Part shown: piece after piece, positions 1 to 5,590 of the stretch | Layout: every line of letters starts with the position of its first letter | How positions within the stretch are numbered: position 1 is the stretch's first letter | DNA from: an uncultured Lacticaseibacillus sp. | Lineage (GTDB): Bacteria > Bacillota > Bacilli > Lactobacillales > Lactobacillaceae | Length of the DNA stretch: 8,320 nucleotides | Direction of reading: 5' to 3' | NCBI GenBank assembly: GCA_934339215.1 | Contig: CAKRHU010000052.1 | Coordinates: 1 to 8,320, forward strand | Notes under the pieces: generated by a model | The model's database searches: none | What the model was told of the DNA's origin: nothing | Seen by the model: the letters and a program-made list of their open reading frames with translations, nothing else | Program-made: the position numbers and the translations under genes

Positions 1-2087
1 GTCTGCCACAAGGGGTAGTTTTCGTACATGTTGAGCACCCGCGGGATCCCGATGACACCACGAGTGGCTAACTTCTTGCGCAATGGCTTGTAGCTAAAGA
101 GCAACTTATACTTTTCTTCGACTAAGTTGATCTTGCCGTTTTCTTTCTTGAGGTGTTGCCGCAAACCGCGCGCTTCCCCTTTTTCACAACGGTTACCGGT
201 GACAAAGCGCCGACCGTCGTTGAACACGGTAATTGTCAAGGCACAGTTGTTCTCACAACCGCCACAGTGCATATATTCTTTGGTAAAGGAGAGTTTGTCG
301 AATTGATCCACAGACAACAACGTGGTTTCGTCGCCTTCGTTGTAGGCATCTTCAGCGATCAATGCGGCACCATAAGCGCCCATTAACCCAGCGATATTTG
401 GCCGAATGACTTCGACACCAGCGATTTTTTCAAACGCCCGTAAAACGGCTTCGTTATAAAACGTCCCGCCTTGGCAGACAATGTGCTTGCCCATATCTTC
501 AGGCTTGCGCATTTTGATGACTTTAAACAACGCGTTTTTAATGATAGAAACGGACAACCCGGCGGCAATGTCACCGATGCTGGCGCCTTCTTTTTGCACT
601 TGTTTGACTTTAGAGTTCATAAACACGGTGCAACGTGAACCTAAGTCTGATGGGTGCTTGGCTAACAGTGCCGCTTGAGCAAAGTCTTTGATATCGTAAT
701 TCAACCCCGTGGCAAAAGTCTCCAAGAACGATCCGCAACCACTCGAACATGCTTCATTCAACTTGATGGTGGATAAGGCATCATTTTTAATCGTCATGGC
801 CTTCATGTCTTGGCCACCGATATCTAAAATGAAGTCGACATCTGGTTGGAAATAGTGCGCGGCGCGATAATGGGCGACGGTTTCAACTTCACCAATATCC
901 ACCATTAAGGCGTTTTTGATCAAATGTTCACCGTAACCAGTAACCGCAGTTTTACCGATGGTGACGCCTTTAGGCATATGGGCATGCATGTCGCGCAAGA
1001 TCTGCTTGGTTTTCTCCAGCGGATCGCCATCGTTAGAATCGTAATACGTATATAAAAGCTTGTTGTCATCAGACATCAAGGCAACTTTAGTGGTGGTCGA
1101 GCCGGCATCGATACCTAAGAATGCAACGCCTTGATAGCTGGCCAAGTCGCGGGATTCCACCCGGGCTTGGGCGTGGCGTTTGCGGAATTTTTGGAGTTCG
1201 TCATCGTCTTTAAACAAAGGTGCCAACGAATGTGCTGGGTGCATGCCAGAGTCGTCACCATGTTCGAGTTTATCTTCTAAGGCAACCAGCGTCGTGATCG
1301 GTTGATCAGCGGCATACAAACATGCCCCTTTGGCGACGAAGAGTTGCGGATCTTCTGGGAAAATCACTTGTTCTGGTTCAAGATGCAAGGTGTCGATAAA
1401 ACGGGCCCGCAGCTGATCCATAAAGTACAAAGGACCACCTAAGAAAGCAACATTGCCCCGGATCTTGTGGCCGGCAGCCAGCCCGGAAATGGTTTGATTG
1501 ACGACGGCTTGGAAAATCGACGCCGCAATATCTTCTTTATGTGCCCCATCGTTGATCAATGGCTGAACGTCGGTTTTAGCAAACACGCCACAACGAGAGG
1601 CAATCGGGTACATGGTTTTGGCATTTTTGGCCAATTCGTTCAAGCCATCGGCGTCGGTTTTTAACAACGTCGCCATTTGATCGATGAACGCGCCAGTCCC
1701 ACCAGCACAAGAGCCGTTCATGCGCTGTTCCAAGGAATCGCCAAAGAAGGTGATTTTCGCATCTTCGCCGCCAAGTTCGATCGCCACATTCGTTTGTGGG
1801 ATCAATTCTTCAACGGTTTTGGTGCAGGCGATCACTTCTTGGACGAATTTCAGCTGCAACAAGTTGGCCAGGCCCATCCCACCAGAGCCAGTGATGGTGC
1901 AAGCCAAGCGGGTGTTGGGACCGAGTTCCGAAATCGCCTCGTCTAACACACGCTTGCTTGCCGCCTTCACATCTGAAAAATGCCGCTCGTAACGCGCGAA
2001 CTTGGTGTGGTGATCTGCATCCATCACCACCAATTTCACCGTGGTTGAGCCAACATCGATGCCACCATATAGGATTTCTTCTTGCAT
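1..2087 (-). CDS. Tandem 2-hydroxyacyl-CoA dehydratase activase-like protein (BcrAD/BadFG ATPase family), 3' end outside the window
   Basis: The frame is open for 695 codons from ATG at 2087 to the window edge, so the C-terminal part is missing. The start has a GAGGTGA ribosome site at 2092-2098, 4 bases upstream. Domain 1 (about residues 5-260) has the ASKHA phosphate loop GIDVGSTT (9-16), LGGEDAK (105-111), NGSCAGGTG (124-132) and SRCGVF (164-169). Domain 2 (about 320-580) repeats the plan with GIDAGSTT (325-332), DIGGQDMK (422-429), NEACSSGCG (444-452) and SRCTVF (484-489). A four-cysteine cluster motif follows: C608, C611, C615 and C634. The frame leaves the window in GIPRVLNMYENYPLW (680-694), typical of the start of the DUF2229 region in this family. 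Family knowledge: activases couple ATP hydrolysis to delivery of one low-potential electron through a [4Fe-4S] cluster to a dehydratase-like partner. Full-length relatives in lactobacilli are about 1,400 residues and their substrate is unknown. No frameshift is seen. Family assignment is secure; function is not. Confidence 0.93.
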   Translation of the reverse strand, partial: MQEEILYGGIDVGSTTVKLVVMDADHHTKFARYERHFSDVKAASKRVLDEAISELGPNTRLACTITGSGGMGLANLLQLKFVQEVIACTKTVEELIPQTNVAIELGGEDAKITFFGDSLEQRMNGSCAGGTGAFIDQMATLLKTDADGLNELAKNAKTMYPIASRCGVFAKTDVQPLINDGAHKEDIAASIFQAVVNQTISGLAAGHKIRGNVAFLGGPLYFMDQLRARFIDTLHLEPEQVIFPEDPQLFVAKGACLYAADQPITTLVALEDKLEHGDDSGMHPAHSLAPLFKDDDELQKFRKRHAQARVESRDLASYQGVAFLGIDAGSTTTKVALMSDDNKLLYTYYDSNDGDPLEKTKQILRDMHAHMPKGVTIGKTAVTGYGEHLIKNALMVDIGEVETVAHYRAAHYFQPDVDFILDIGGQDMKAMTIKNDALSTIKLNEACSSGCGSFLETFATGLNYDIKDFAQAALLAKHPSDLGSRCTVFMNSKVKQVQKEGASIGDIAAGLSVSIIKNALFKVIKMRKPEDMGKHIVCQGGTFYNEAVLRAFEKIAGVEVIRPNIAGLMGAYGAALIAEDAYNEGDETTLLSVDQFDKLSFTKEYMHCGGCENNCALTITVFNDGRRFVTGNRCEKGEARGLRQHLKKENGKINLVEEKYKLLFSYKPLRKKLATRGVIGIPRVLNMYENYPLWQ

Positions 2088-2090
2088 GCT

Positions 2091-2098
2091 CTCACCTC
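2091..2098 (-). promoter_or_regulatory. Ribosome binding site of the activase gene
   Basis: On the minus strand the sequence reads GAGGTGAG, then AGC, then ATG. GAGGTGA matches the 3' end of 16S rRNA over seven bases and fixes the start at 2087. Confidence 0.7.
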
Positions 2099-2163
2099 AA
2101 AATTTGGATAGTAACTACTCACTTAACTGGTAGTGTACACCCAATTTGACAATTTCGCATAGG

Positions 2164-2202
2164 AATATAGTCATATTGTCACAAGTTCACCGAATTTCGG
2201 TG
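2164..2202 (-). promoter_or_regulatory. Putative activase promoter with two overlapping dyads
   Basis: A -10-like TATATT sits at 2164-2169 on the minus strand, which would give a leader of about 70 nt. The matching -35 region is weak. Two small palindromes occupy the place where a repressor or activator would bind: TTGTCACAA (2176-2184) and CACCGAATTTCGGTG (2188-2202, perfect 7-base arms around one base). The sites are seen directly; the regulatory role is inferred, and no specific regulator is recognised. Confidence 0.35.
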
Positions 2203-2246
2203 CTCGTGGGGTAAGATTTAAACAAGGTAAAACTTTTATCGTAACT

Positions 2247-2273
2247 AAAAACAGCTTCGCTTGTGCGAAACTG
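2247..2273 (-). terminator. Rho-independent terminator of the metallophosphoesterase gene
   Basis: The minus-strand transcript forms CAGTTTCGC / GCGAAGCTG (nine pairs, one G-U) around an ACAA loop, followed directly by five U residues. It begins 2 bases after the TGA stop at 2276-2278. It separates this gene from the activase promoter downstream. Confidence 0.85.
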
Positions 2274-2275
2274 CT

Positions 2276-3073
2276 TCATTGCGCATCTTCAAATTTTTCG
2301 AGCAATTGACCGGATTGGCTGTCTAGCACAACAATATTGCCAGACGCCTCATCTGAGCCACCATGATTGCCCCCATCAATAAAGATCCGGGCGAATTCGC
2401 CGGGATATTGAACCGAGTACACGGGATGCTGAGTAAAGTTCATGACTTTGGCTGGATGCACATCCCCTTCATAGCGCCCTTCGATATAACCAGTTGGCGT
2501 ATGACCAGAAACGATCGTGCACGGCAGCGGATTATGCGCAAACACGCCATCTTGTTGGCCGTACCAATAATCTTCGCGCGCCCACAGCTTCATCTCTTCT
2601 GAGGTCAACGACACCGGATTGGAAACGGATAAATCATAGCCGGCATGCACAAACCGCAACTTGCCGATGGCATAATCAAGCGGCAGGGTATCCACCCAAG
2701 TCAACAAGCCCGCATAGCTTGCCAATAAACGCTCTCGATTGTCGTCATCAGCTTGTGCGTGCCCGAATTTTTGTGCGATCGCGTAGGCCATCGTGTCACT
2801 GCCGCCATTAAACAACCACGTTTTGGCTTCCGGATCAGCCAAGTAATCCAACATGATCTGCTCATGATTTCCCCGTAGCACGATTGTCTGATCAGGTCGC
2901 GCCAAGCTTTCTGCACGCACTGCTTGTAAGGCATCAAAACCTTGCACGTGCCCGTCGATGTAATCCCCAATAAACACCGTCAACGCATCTGGATACGCTT
3001 GTTGAATTTGATGCAGGCGATCAAACACCGCCATTTGTCCGTGAATATCCCCTAATGCGATCACCCGTGTCAT
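2276..3073 (-). CDS. PPP-superfamily metallophosphoesterase (ApaH/PrpE/serine-threonine phosphatase-like)
   Basis: A 265-residue cytoplasmic protein with the calcineurin-like phosphoesterase motifs in order: GDIHGQ (8-13, ligands D9 and H11), GDYID (36-40, D37), GNHEQ (68-72, N69 and H70), FVHAGYD (141-147, H143) and SGHTPTG (189-195, H191). These supply a complete two-metal site. The nearest relatives by motif are bacterial PPP enzymes such as ApaH/PrpE (diadenosine tetraphosphate hydrolysis) and PrpA/PrpB-type protein phosphatases; substrate cannot be told from sequence. The arginine expected after GDxxD (GDxVDRG) is absent: the protein reads GDYIDGH. The frame is open further upstream to a TTG at 3118, but that adds 15 residues read through the U-rich terminator-like tract and has no ribosome site. 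ATG 3073 has GGAGGT six bases upstream and begins directly at the beta strand before the first motif. It seems to be a single-gene unit. Confidence 0.9.
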   Translation of the reverse strand: MTRVIALGDIHGQMAVFDRLHQIQQAYPDALTVFIGDYIDGHVQGFDALQAVRAESLARPDQTIVLRGNHEQIMLDYLADPEAKTWLFNGGSDTMAYAIAQKFGHAQADDDNRERLLASYAGLLTWVDTLPLDYAIGKLRFVHAGYDLSVSNPVSLTSEEMKLWAREDYWYGQQDGVFAHNPLPCTIVSGHTPTGYIEGRYEGDVHPAKVMNFTQHPVYSVQYPGEFARIFIDGGNHGGSDEASGNIVVLDSQSGQLLEKFEDAQ

Positions 3074-3079
3074 GCGCAC

Positions 3080-3085
3080 ACCTCC
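3080..3085 (-). promoter_or_regulatory. Ribosome binding site fixing the phosphoesterase start
   Basis: GGAGGT on the minus strand, six bases before ATG 3073. It decides in favour of this ATG over the in-frame TTG at 3118. Confidence 0.75.
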
Positions 3086-3094
3086 GCTAAGGCG

Positions 3095-3100
3095 ATTATA
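3095..3100 (-). promoter_or_regulatory. Consensus -10 box (TATAAT) ahead of the phosphoesterase gene
   Basis: A perfect TATAAT lies 22 bases upstream of ATG 3073, which would start transcription near 3088 with a leader of about 15 nt. No good -35 is present at 16-18 bases: the region is occupied by the U-rich tract of the upstream hairpin. Position is plausible; promoter activity is inferred. Confidence 0.35.
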
Positions 3101-3101
3101 A

Positions 3102-3174
3102 GAAAAAAACGGTCCCAACAGATTGCATAGAGGTTACAATTTGTAGACAATGTGACGATAGCCAAAGGGACCAT
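3102..3174 (-). terminator. Terminator- or attenuator-like stem with seven-U run upstream of the phosphoesterase
   Basis: On the minus strand GGTCCC (3167-3172) is complementary to GGGACC (3111-3116). A flanking U-G and A-U pair extends the stem to eight. It is followed by G and seven U residues (3102-3108). The loop is long, 50 nt, which is unusual for an intrinsic terminator. It lies about 110 nt after the NADH oxidase stop and about 30 nt before the phosphoesterase ATG. It could therefore end the oxidase transcript or act as a leader attenuator. Confidence 0.4.
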
Positions 3175-3285
3175 ATGACTCGACAGCGCCAACAACCTGA
3201 TTGGCCATCATCTGCGCTTATATCTTGCCAAACCAAATCAGGCACCGGCTGCAATCAGTCGATGCCCCATTTTTAGGCCACACGT
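3119..3285. other. Structured intergenic region without a recognised gene
   Basis: This gap is rich in inverted repeats. Going along the plus strand: AGCGC/GCGCT (3185-3189 with 3214-3218); a longer pairing CCTGATTGG (3196-3204) with CCAAATCAGG (3233-3242, one bulged A); and the hairpin at 3241-3266. Only two very short ORFs are present: 25 codons on the minus strand (3134-3211) and 33 codons on the plus strand (3175-3276). Neither resembles a known protein. It may be a structured 3' untranslated region of the oxidase mRNA, a leader of the phosphoesterase, a small RNA, or gene decay. Confidence 0.4.
3241..3266. terminator. Strong hairpin 19 nt after the NADH oxidase stop, possible terminator
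   Basis: GGCACCGGCTG and CAGTCGATGCC pair over 11 positions (nine Watson-Crick, one G-U, one mismatch) around a four-base loop. On the minus strand, the direction of the oxidase, the following tract TGATTTGGTTTGG is a poor U-run. On the plus strand the hairpin is followed by CCATTTTT, a better one. It may be a weak oxidase terminator, or the end of an unrecognised plus-strand RNA. Confidence 0.45.
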
Positions 3286-4680
3286 TTACTTTCGTCCTCT
3301 AGCGCCAAGCGCGGTAAAAACCGGTGTTTGAAATCCAGCTTCGCGTTCATGTGCGATCGCCAAACTCGCCGCTTGATTCAAATAATTGTTCGGTTCATTG
3401 AAGTGTGGTGAAAACAGCATATCCACCACCGCCAAGTCATCGATCGTATTATTATTTTGAATCACAATGGATAAGGCGTTGGCACTTTGCGCGACTTCAT
3501 GAGTTGATAATAATTGCGCGCCTAATATCCGCCGGGACAAGCGATCGTACACCAATGTGATCGTCAGTTTGCTCGTTTCGGGCATAAAGGTCGGCCGCCA
3601 AGTACCATGCCACGTGATGGTGTGCGGCCGCAAGCCCACCACGCGACTAGCTGCCGCATGGGTCAACCCGGTGCTGGCCACACACAAATTGAATAACATC
3701 ATGGCACTGGTAGCTTGCGTGCCATAATCCAAGCGCGCTTCCCCACAAACGTTCAGCCCGGCTAACGCGCCTTGGCGCAAAGCACTAGAAGCCAATGGAA
3801 TATAGGCAGGTTGGCCAGTGGGGTTAAACAAACTCGTCCGACAATCTCCTGCCGCAAAGACGTCAGGATCGCTGGTTTGACCGAATTCATTGACGACTAA
3901 GGCGCCATGGCGATCACAAGTCAATTGATTTTCAACCAAGGTCGTTGATGGGGTGAAGCCGGTGGTTGCTACTGCTAGATCAAAAGTAAACTCACCTGCG
4001 CGCGTGCGCAAGCCCACATGATCTGGCACATCGACAAACGCACGCACTGGCGTATTCAAATGTACGGTGACCCCATTATCCGTCAACCGTTTAGCCACGG
4101 TGGTCGCATTGTCCGCGTCAAGATAATTGCGCAACAGTTGCGCACCAGATTCAAAAATCGTCACCTGATGCCCAGTGTGCGCATATGCCTCAGCTAACTC
4201 AACGCCAACATACCCGCCACCGATCAAGGCAATATCCACTGCTTCTTCTGCGCTAGTTTTAACGACTTCGGCTTCTTTGGCATCTTTGCACAATAACACC
4301 CGCTTAGCGTCCGCCCCAGTCAACGGCGGCAAACTATGGCGCGCACCAGTCGCCATGATCAACTTATCATAATGCACGGTGCGTTCTTGTTGACTTTGCA
4401 TATCGCGGGCAACCACCGTGTGCGCGACCACGGAAATTTTGAGCACATTATGGTGTAAGTAAACCGTCGCACCAAGCTTGCGCAAAGCTTGTGGGGTTTG
4501 GTAATGCAATTGGGTCAACGCGTCGACGGTCCCACCTAAATACAGCGCCACGCCACAAGCTAAAAAACTGATCTCATCATGCCGTTCAAAAATCGTCACA
4601 TGATGTTCTGGATGACTTTGTAAAATGGCCTGCGCTGCCGCTGTACCTGCATGTGTACAACCAATGATCACAATTTCCAT
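3286..4680 (-). CDS. nox: FAD-dependent NADH oxidase (Nox / CoA-disulfide reductase family)
   Basis: A 464-residue flavoprotein of the usual family length. The N-terminal FAD fold starts VIIGCTHAGTA (4-14), with the NADH oxidase/peroxidase signature histidine H10. The redox-active cysteine C42 lies in SFLACGVAL (38-46). The NAD-binding fold has LIGGGYVGVELAEA (152-165). AAGDC (276-280) is the second FAD-contact motif. The C-terminal dimerisation domain runs from about 325 and contains FSPHFNEPNNY (423-433). Family knowledge: these enzymes regenerate NAD+ from NADH with oxygen, forming water (Nox-2) through a C42 sulfenate. A coenzyme A-disulfide reductase role uses the same cysteine and is harder to exclude. 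ATG 4680 has AAAGGGG about nine bases upstream and the first residue leads straight into the FAD strand. In lactic acid bacteria it serves oxygen removal and NADH balance. It lies 104 bases after the EAL gene, across a terminator. Confidence 0.92.
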   Translation of the reverse strand: MEIVIIGCTHAGTAAAQAILQSHPEHHVTIFERHDEISFLACGVALYLGGTVDALTQLHYQTPQALRKLGATVYLHHNVLKISVVAHTVVARDMQSQQERTVHYDKLIMATGARHSLPPLTGADAKRVLLCKDAKEAEVVKTSAEEAVDIALIGGGYVGVELAEAYAHTGHQVTIFESGAQLLRNYLDADNATTVAKRLTDNGVTVHLNTPVRAFVDVPDHVGLRTRAGEFTFDLAVATTGFTPSTTLVENQLTCDRHGALVVNEFGQTSDPDVFAAGDCRTSLFNPTGQPAYIPLASSALRQGALAGLNVCGEARLDYGTQATSAMMLFNLCVASTGLTHAAASRVVGLRPHTITWHGTWRPTFMPETSKLTITLVYDRLSRRILGAQLLSTHEVAQSANALSIVIQNNNTIDDLAVVDMLFSPHFNEPNNYLNQAASLAIAHEREAGFQTPVFTALGARGRK

Positions 4681-4711
4681 AATGTGCTACCCCTTTAACC
4701 ACAATACCATT

Positions 4712-4740
4712 AGTGTGAACCTGTCATCACAAAGCGTCAA
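4712..4740 (-). promoter_or_regulatory. Putative NADH oxidase promoter with a TGTGA-N8-TCACA dyad
   Basis: On the minus strand a -35-like TTGACG (4735-4740) and a weak -10-like CACACT (4712-4717) are 17 bases apart. TGTGA and TCACA half-sites (4714-4718 and 4727-4731) fill the spacer, a typical operator position. An alternative pair, TTGTGA (4727-4732) and TGGTAT (4704-4709), is equally weak. The half-sites resemble those of Rex and CRP/FNR-type regulators, but the spacing is 8 instead of 6. Confidence 0.35.
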
Positions 4741-4765
4741 CCGCTTGCACAAACCCGCCGGTAAT

Positions 4766-4786
4766 AAAAAACGGCCGCAGCCGTTT
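4766..4786 (-). terminator. Rho-independent terminator of the EAL gene
   Basis: AAACGGC and GCCGTTT pair perfectly over seven bases around a TGCG loop, followed by U residues (six-U tract 4766-4771, in part shared with the stem). The stem overlaps the TAA stop at 4785-4787, so the gene ends directly in its terminator. Confidence 0.88.
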
Positions 4787-5480
4787 ACTTGATCGGTTTA
4801 AAATCTGCCGCGATCGGCAGCGTATGTGGGCGGCCAAAGTAATATCCTTGCACCAGATCCGGTGAAAACGCCTGGATCAAGCGCACATCTTCAGGATTTT
4901 CAAAGCCCTCTAAGGCAAAGCGTTTATGCAACCGCGCTGCACGTTCCCGCCAAAGCGTCACTTGAGCAGCCACTTCTGCCAAGGATAATTTTCCACGCAC
5001 ATTTTGCAAAGCGTATTTGTATTCACTGACAAATGGATCCAACGCATCGACTAAAGCGGTTTGATTTTCACCGGTGCCAACGTCGTCTAGACAAACTCGC
5101 AAGCCGGCTGCTTGAAATTGCTTGGCCGCGGCCACTAAATCGCTGAGTTCAACCGTTTGATCCCCGTTTCCGCGGCGTTCGGTCAATTCGATCACTAACG
5201 CATAATCGAGTTGCGCCTGCACCGCCACTAATAGCGTCGTGTAAGCCGGATCAATGAATTGCTCTTGATCTAGGTTAAACGACACCAATTCAAAATCTTT
5301 GGGCAAAGTCTTTAAGGTTGCACCGATCAAATTGGCCATGGTCCCTGGCGAAAATTTGCTAAAGTCCGCTGGCAGTTGCCACTGCCCATCAGCGGTTGGC
5401 TTTTCACGTAAGAATAATTCATAGCCAGCCAGTTTACCAGTGGCTGCGGCATATTTCGGTTGTCCCCAAAGTCTGATCAT
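4785..5480 (-). CDS. Stand-alone EAL-domain cyclic di-GMP phosphodiesterase
   Basis: A 231-residue single-domain cytoplasmic protein with no GGDEF, PAS or membrane segment. The EAL signature is present as YELFLRE (20-26, E21). The remaining active-site positions follow in family order: FNL (68-70, N69), IELTE (97-101, E98 and E101), LDDVGTG (131-137, D132 and D133), YKYA (154-157, K155), LEGFE (190-194, E191) and QGYYFGRP (211-218, Q211). Spacing agrees well with RocR-type enzymes, notably K155 to E191 and E191 to Q211. Family knowledge: EAL enzymes hydrolyse c-di-GMP to pGpG with two metal ions. The usual aspartate after the lysine (KxD) is alanine here (A157). ATG 5480 has GGGAGAA seven bases upstream. 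The gene stands alone, with its own terminator and a terminator upstream. It is likely active, but could also be a c-di-GMP receptor. Confidence 0.9.
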   Translation of the reverse strand: MIRLWGQPKYAAATGKLAGYELFLREKPTADGQWQLPADFSKFSPGTMANLIGATLKTLPKDFELVSFNLDQEQFIDPAYTTLLVAVQAQLDYALVIELTERRGNGDQTVELSDLVAAAKQFQAAGLRVCLDDVGTGENQTALVDALDPFVSEYKYALQNVRGKLSLAEVAAQVTLWRERAARLHKRFALEGFENPEDVRLIQAFSPDLVQGYYFGRPHTLPIAADFKPIK

Positions 5481-5509
5481 TCGTCTATTCTCCCAAGTTC
5501 AGTATGCTT

Positions 5510-5515
5510 ATCGTA
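5510..5515 (-). promoter_or_regulatory. Putative extended -10 promoter of the EAL gene
   Basis: The minus strand reads TGGTACGAT, a TGn extension followed by TACGAT (four of six matches to TATAAT). It lies 29 bases ahead of ATG 5480, giving a leader of about 23 nt. The -35 region is weak. A TGTCATCACA element (5541-5550) and an AT-rich dyad (5561-5578) lie just upstream and may be regulator or UP-element sites. Confidence 0.35.
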
Positions 5516-5540
5516 CCATACAACAAAACTTGTCGAAACG

Positions 5541-5550
5541 TGTCATCACA
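5541..5550. repeat. TGTCATCACA element, copy upstream of the EAL gene
   Basis: Identical to positions 4722-4731 in the NADH oxidase promoter region, in the same orientation relative to the gene. It lies within GTGT-N4-ACAC, a short dyad. Sharing is seen directly; a common regulator is inference. Confidence 0.4.
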
Positions 5551-5560
5551 CATTGCGTAC

Positions 5561-5578
5561 AATTAAATATTTTTAATT
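5561..5578. repeat. AT-rich inverted repeat AATTAAA-N4-TTTAATT
   Basis: Perfect seven-base arms separated by four bases, made up entirely of A and T. It lies between the ThrE terminator and the EAL promoter. It could be an UP element, a DNA-bending site or an operator; nothing in the sequence settles which. Confidence 0.4.
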
Positions 5579-5590
5579 TCAACTTTTGTT

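Noticed and set aside
1..2087. Evidence for a glutamate/2-hydroxyglutarate fermentation pathway
   Set aside because: The family is often named after 2-hydroxyglutaryl-CoA dehydratase, but no dehydratase subunit, CoA-transferase or decarboxylase gene is in the window, so the pathway name should not be carried over.
2494..2811. 105-codon plus-strand ORF opposite the phosphoesterase
   Set aside because: Antisense shadow of a gene with all catalytic motifs; composition is not protein-like.
3074..3118. N-terminal extension of the phosphoesterase to a TTG at 3118
   Set aside because: It has no ribosome site, reads through the U-rich hairpin tail and adds 15 residues before the conserved strand. 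ATG 3073 has GGAGGT at ideal spacing.
3102..3174. T-box leader
   Set aside because: The GGGACC-plus-U-run end recalls T-box terminators, but there is no AGGGTGG-type antiterminator sequence and the downstream gene is not an aminoacyl-tRNA synthetase or amino-acid gene.
3191..3220. TPP riboswitch (thi box)
   Set aside because: The plus strand has AACCTGATTGG, similar to part of the thi box, but the CTGAGA half and the rest of the core are missing and no thiamine gene follows on that strand.
4714..4731. Canonical Rex or CRP operator
   Set aside because: Half-sites fit but the gap between them is 8 rather than 6 bases, so it is kept only as an unassigned dyad.
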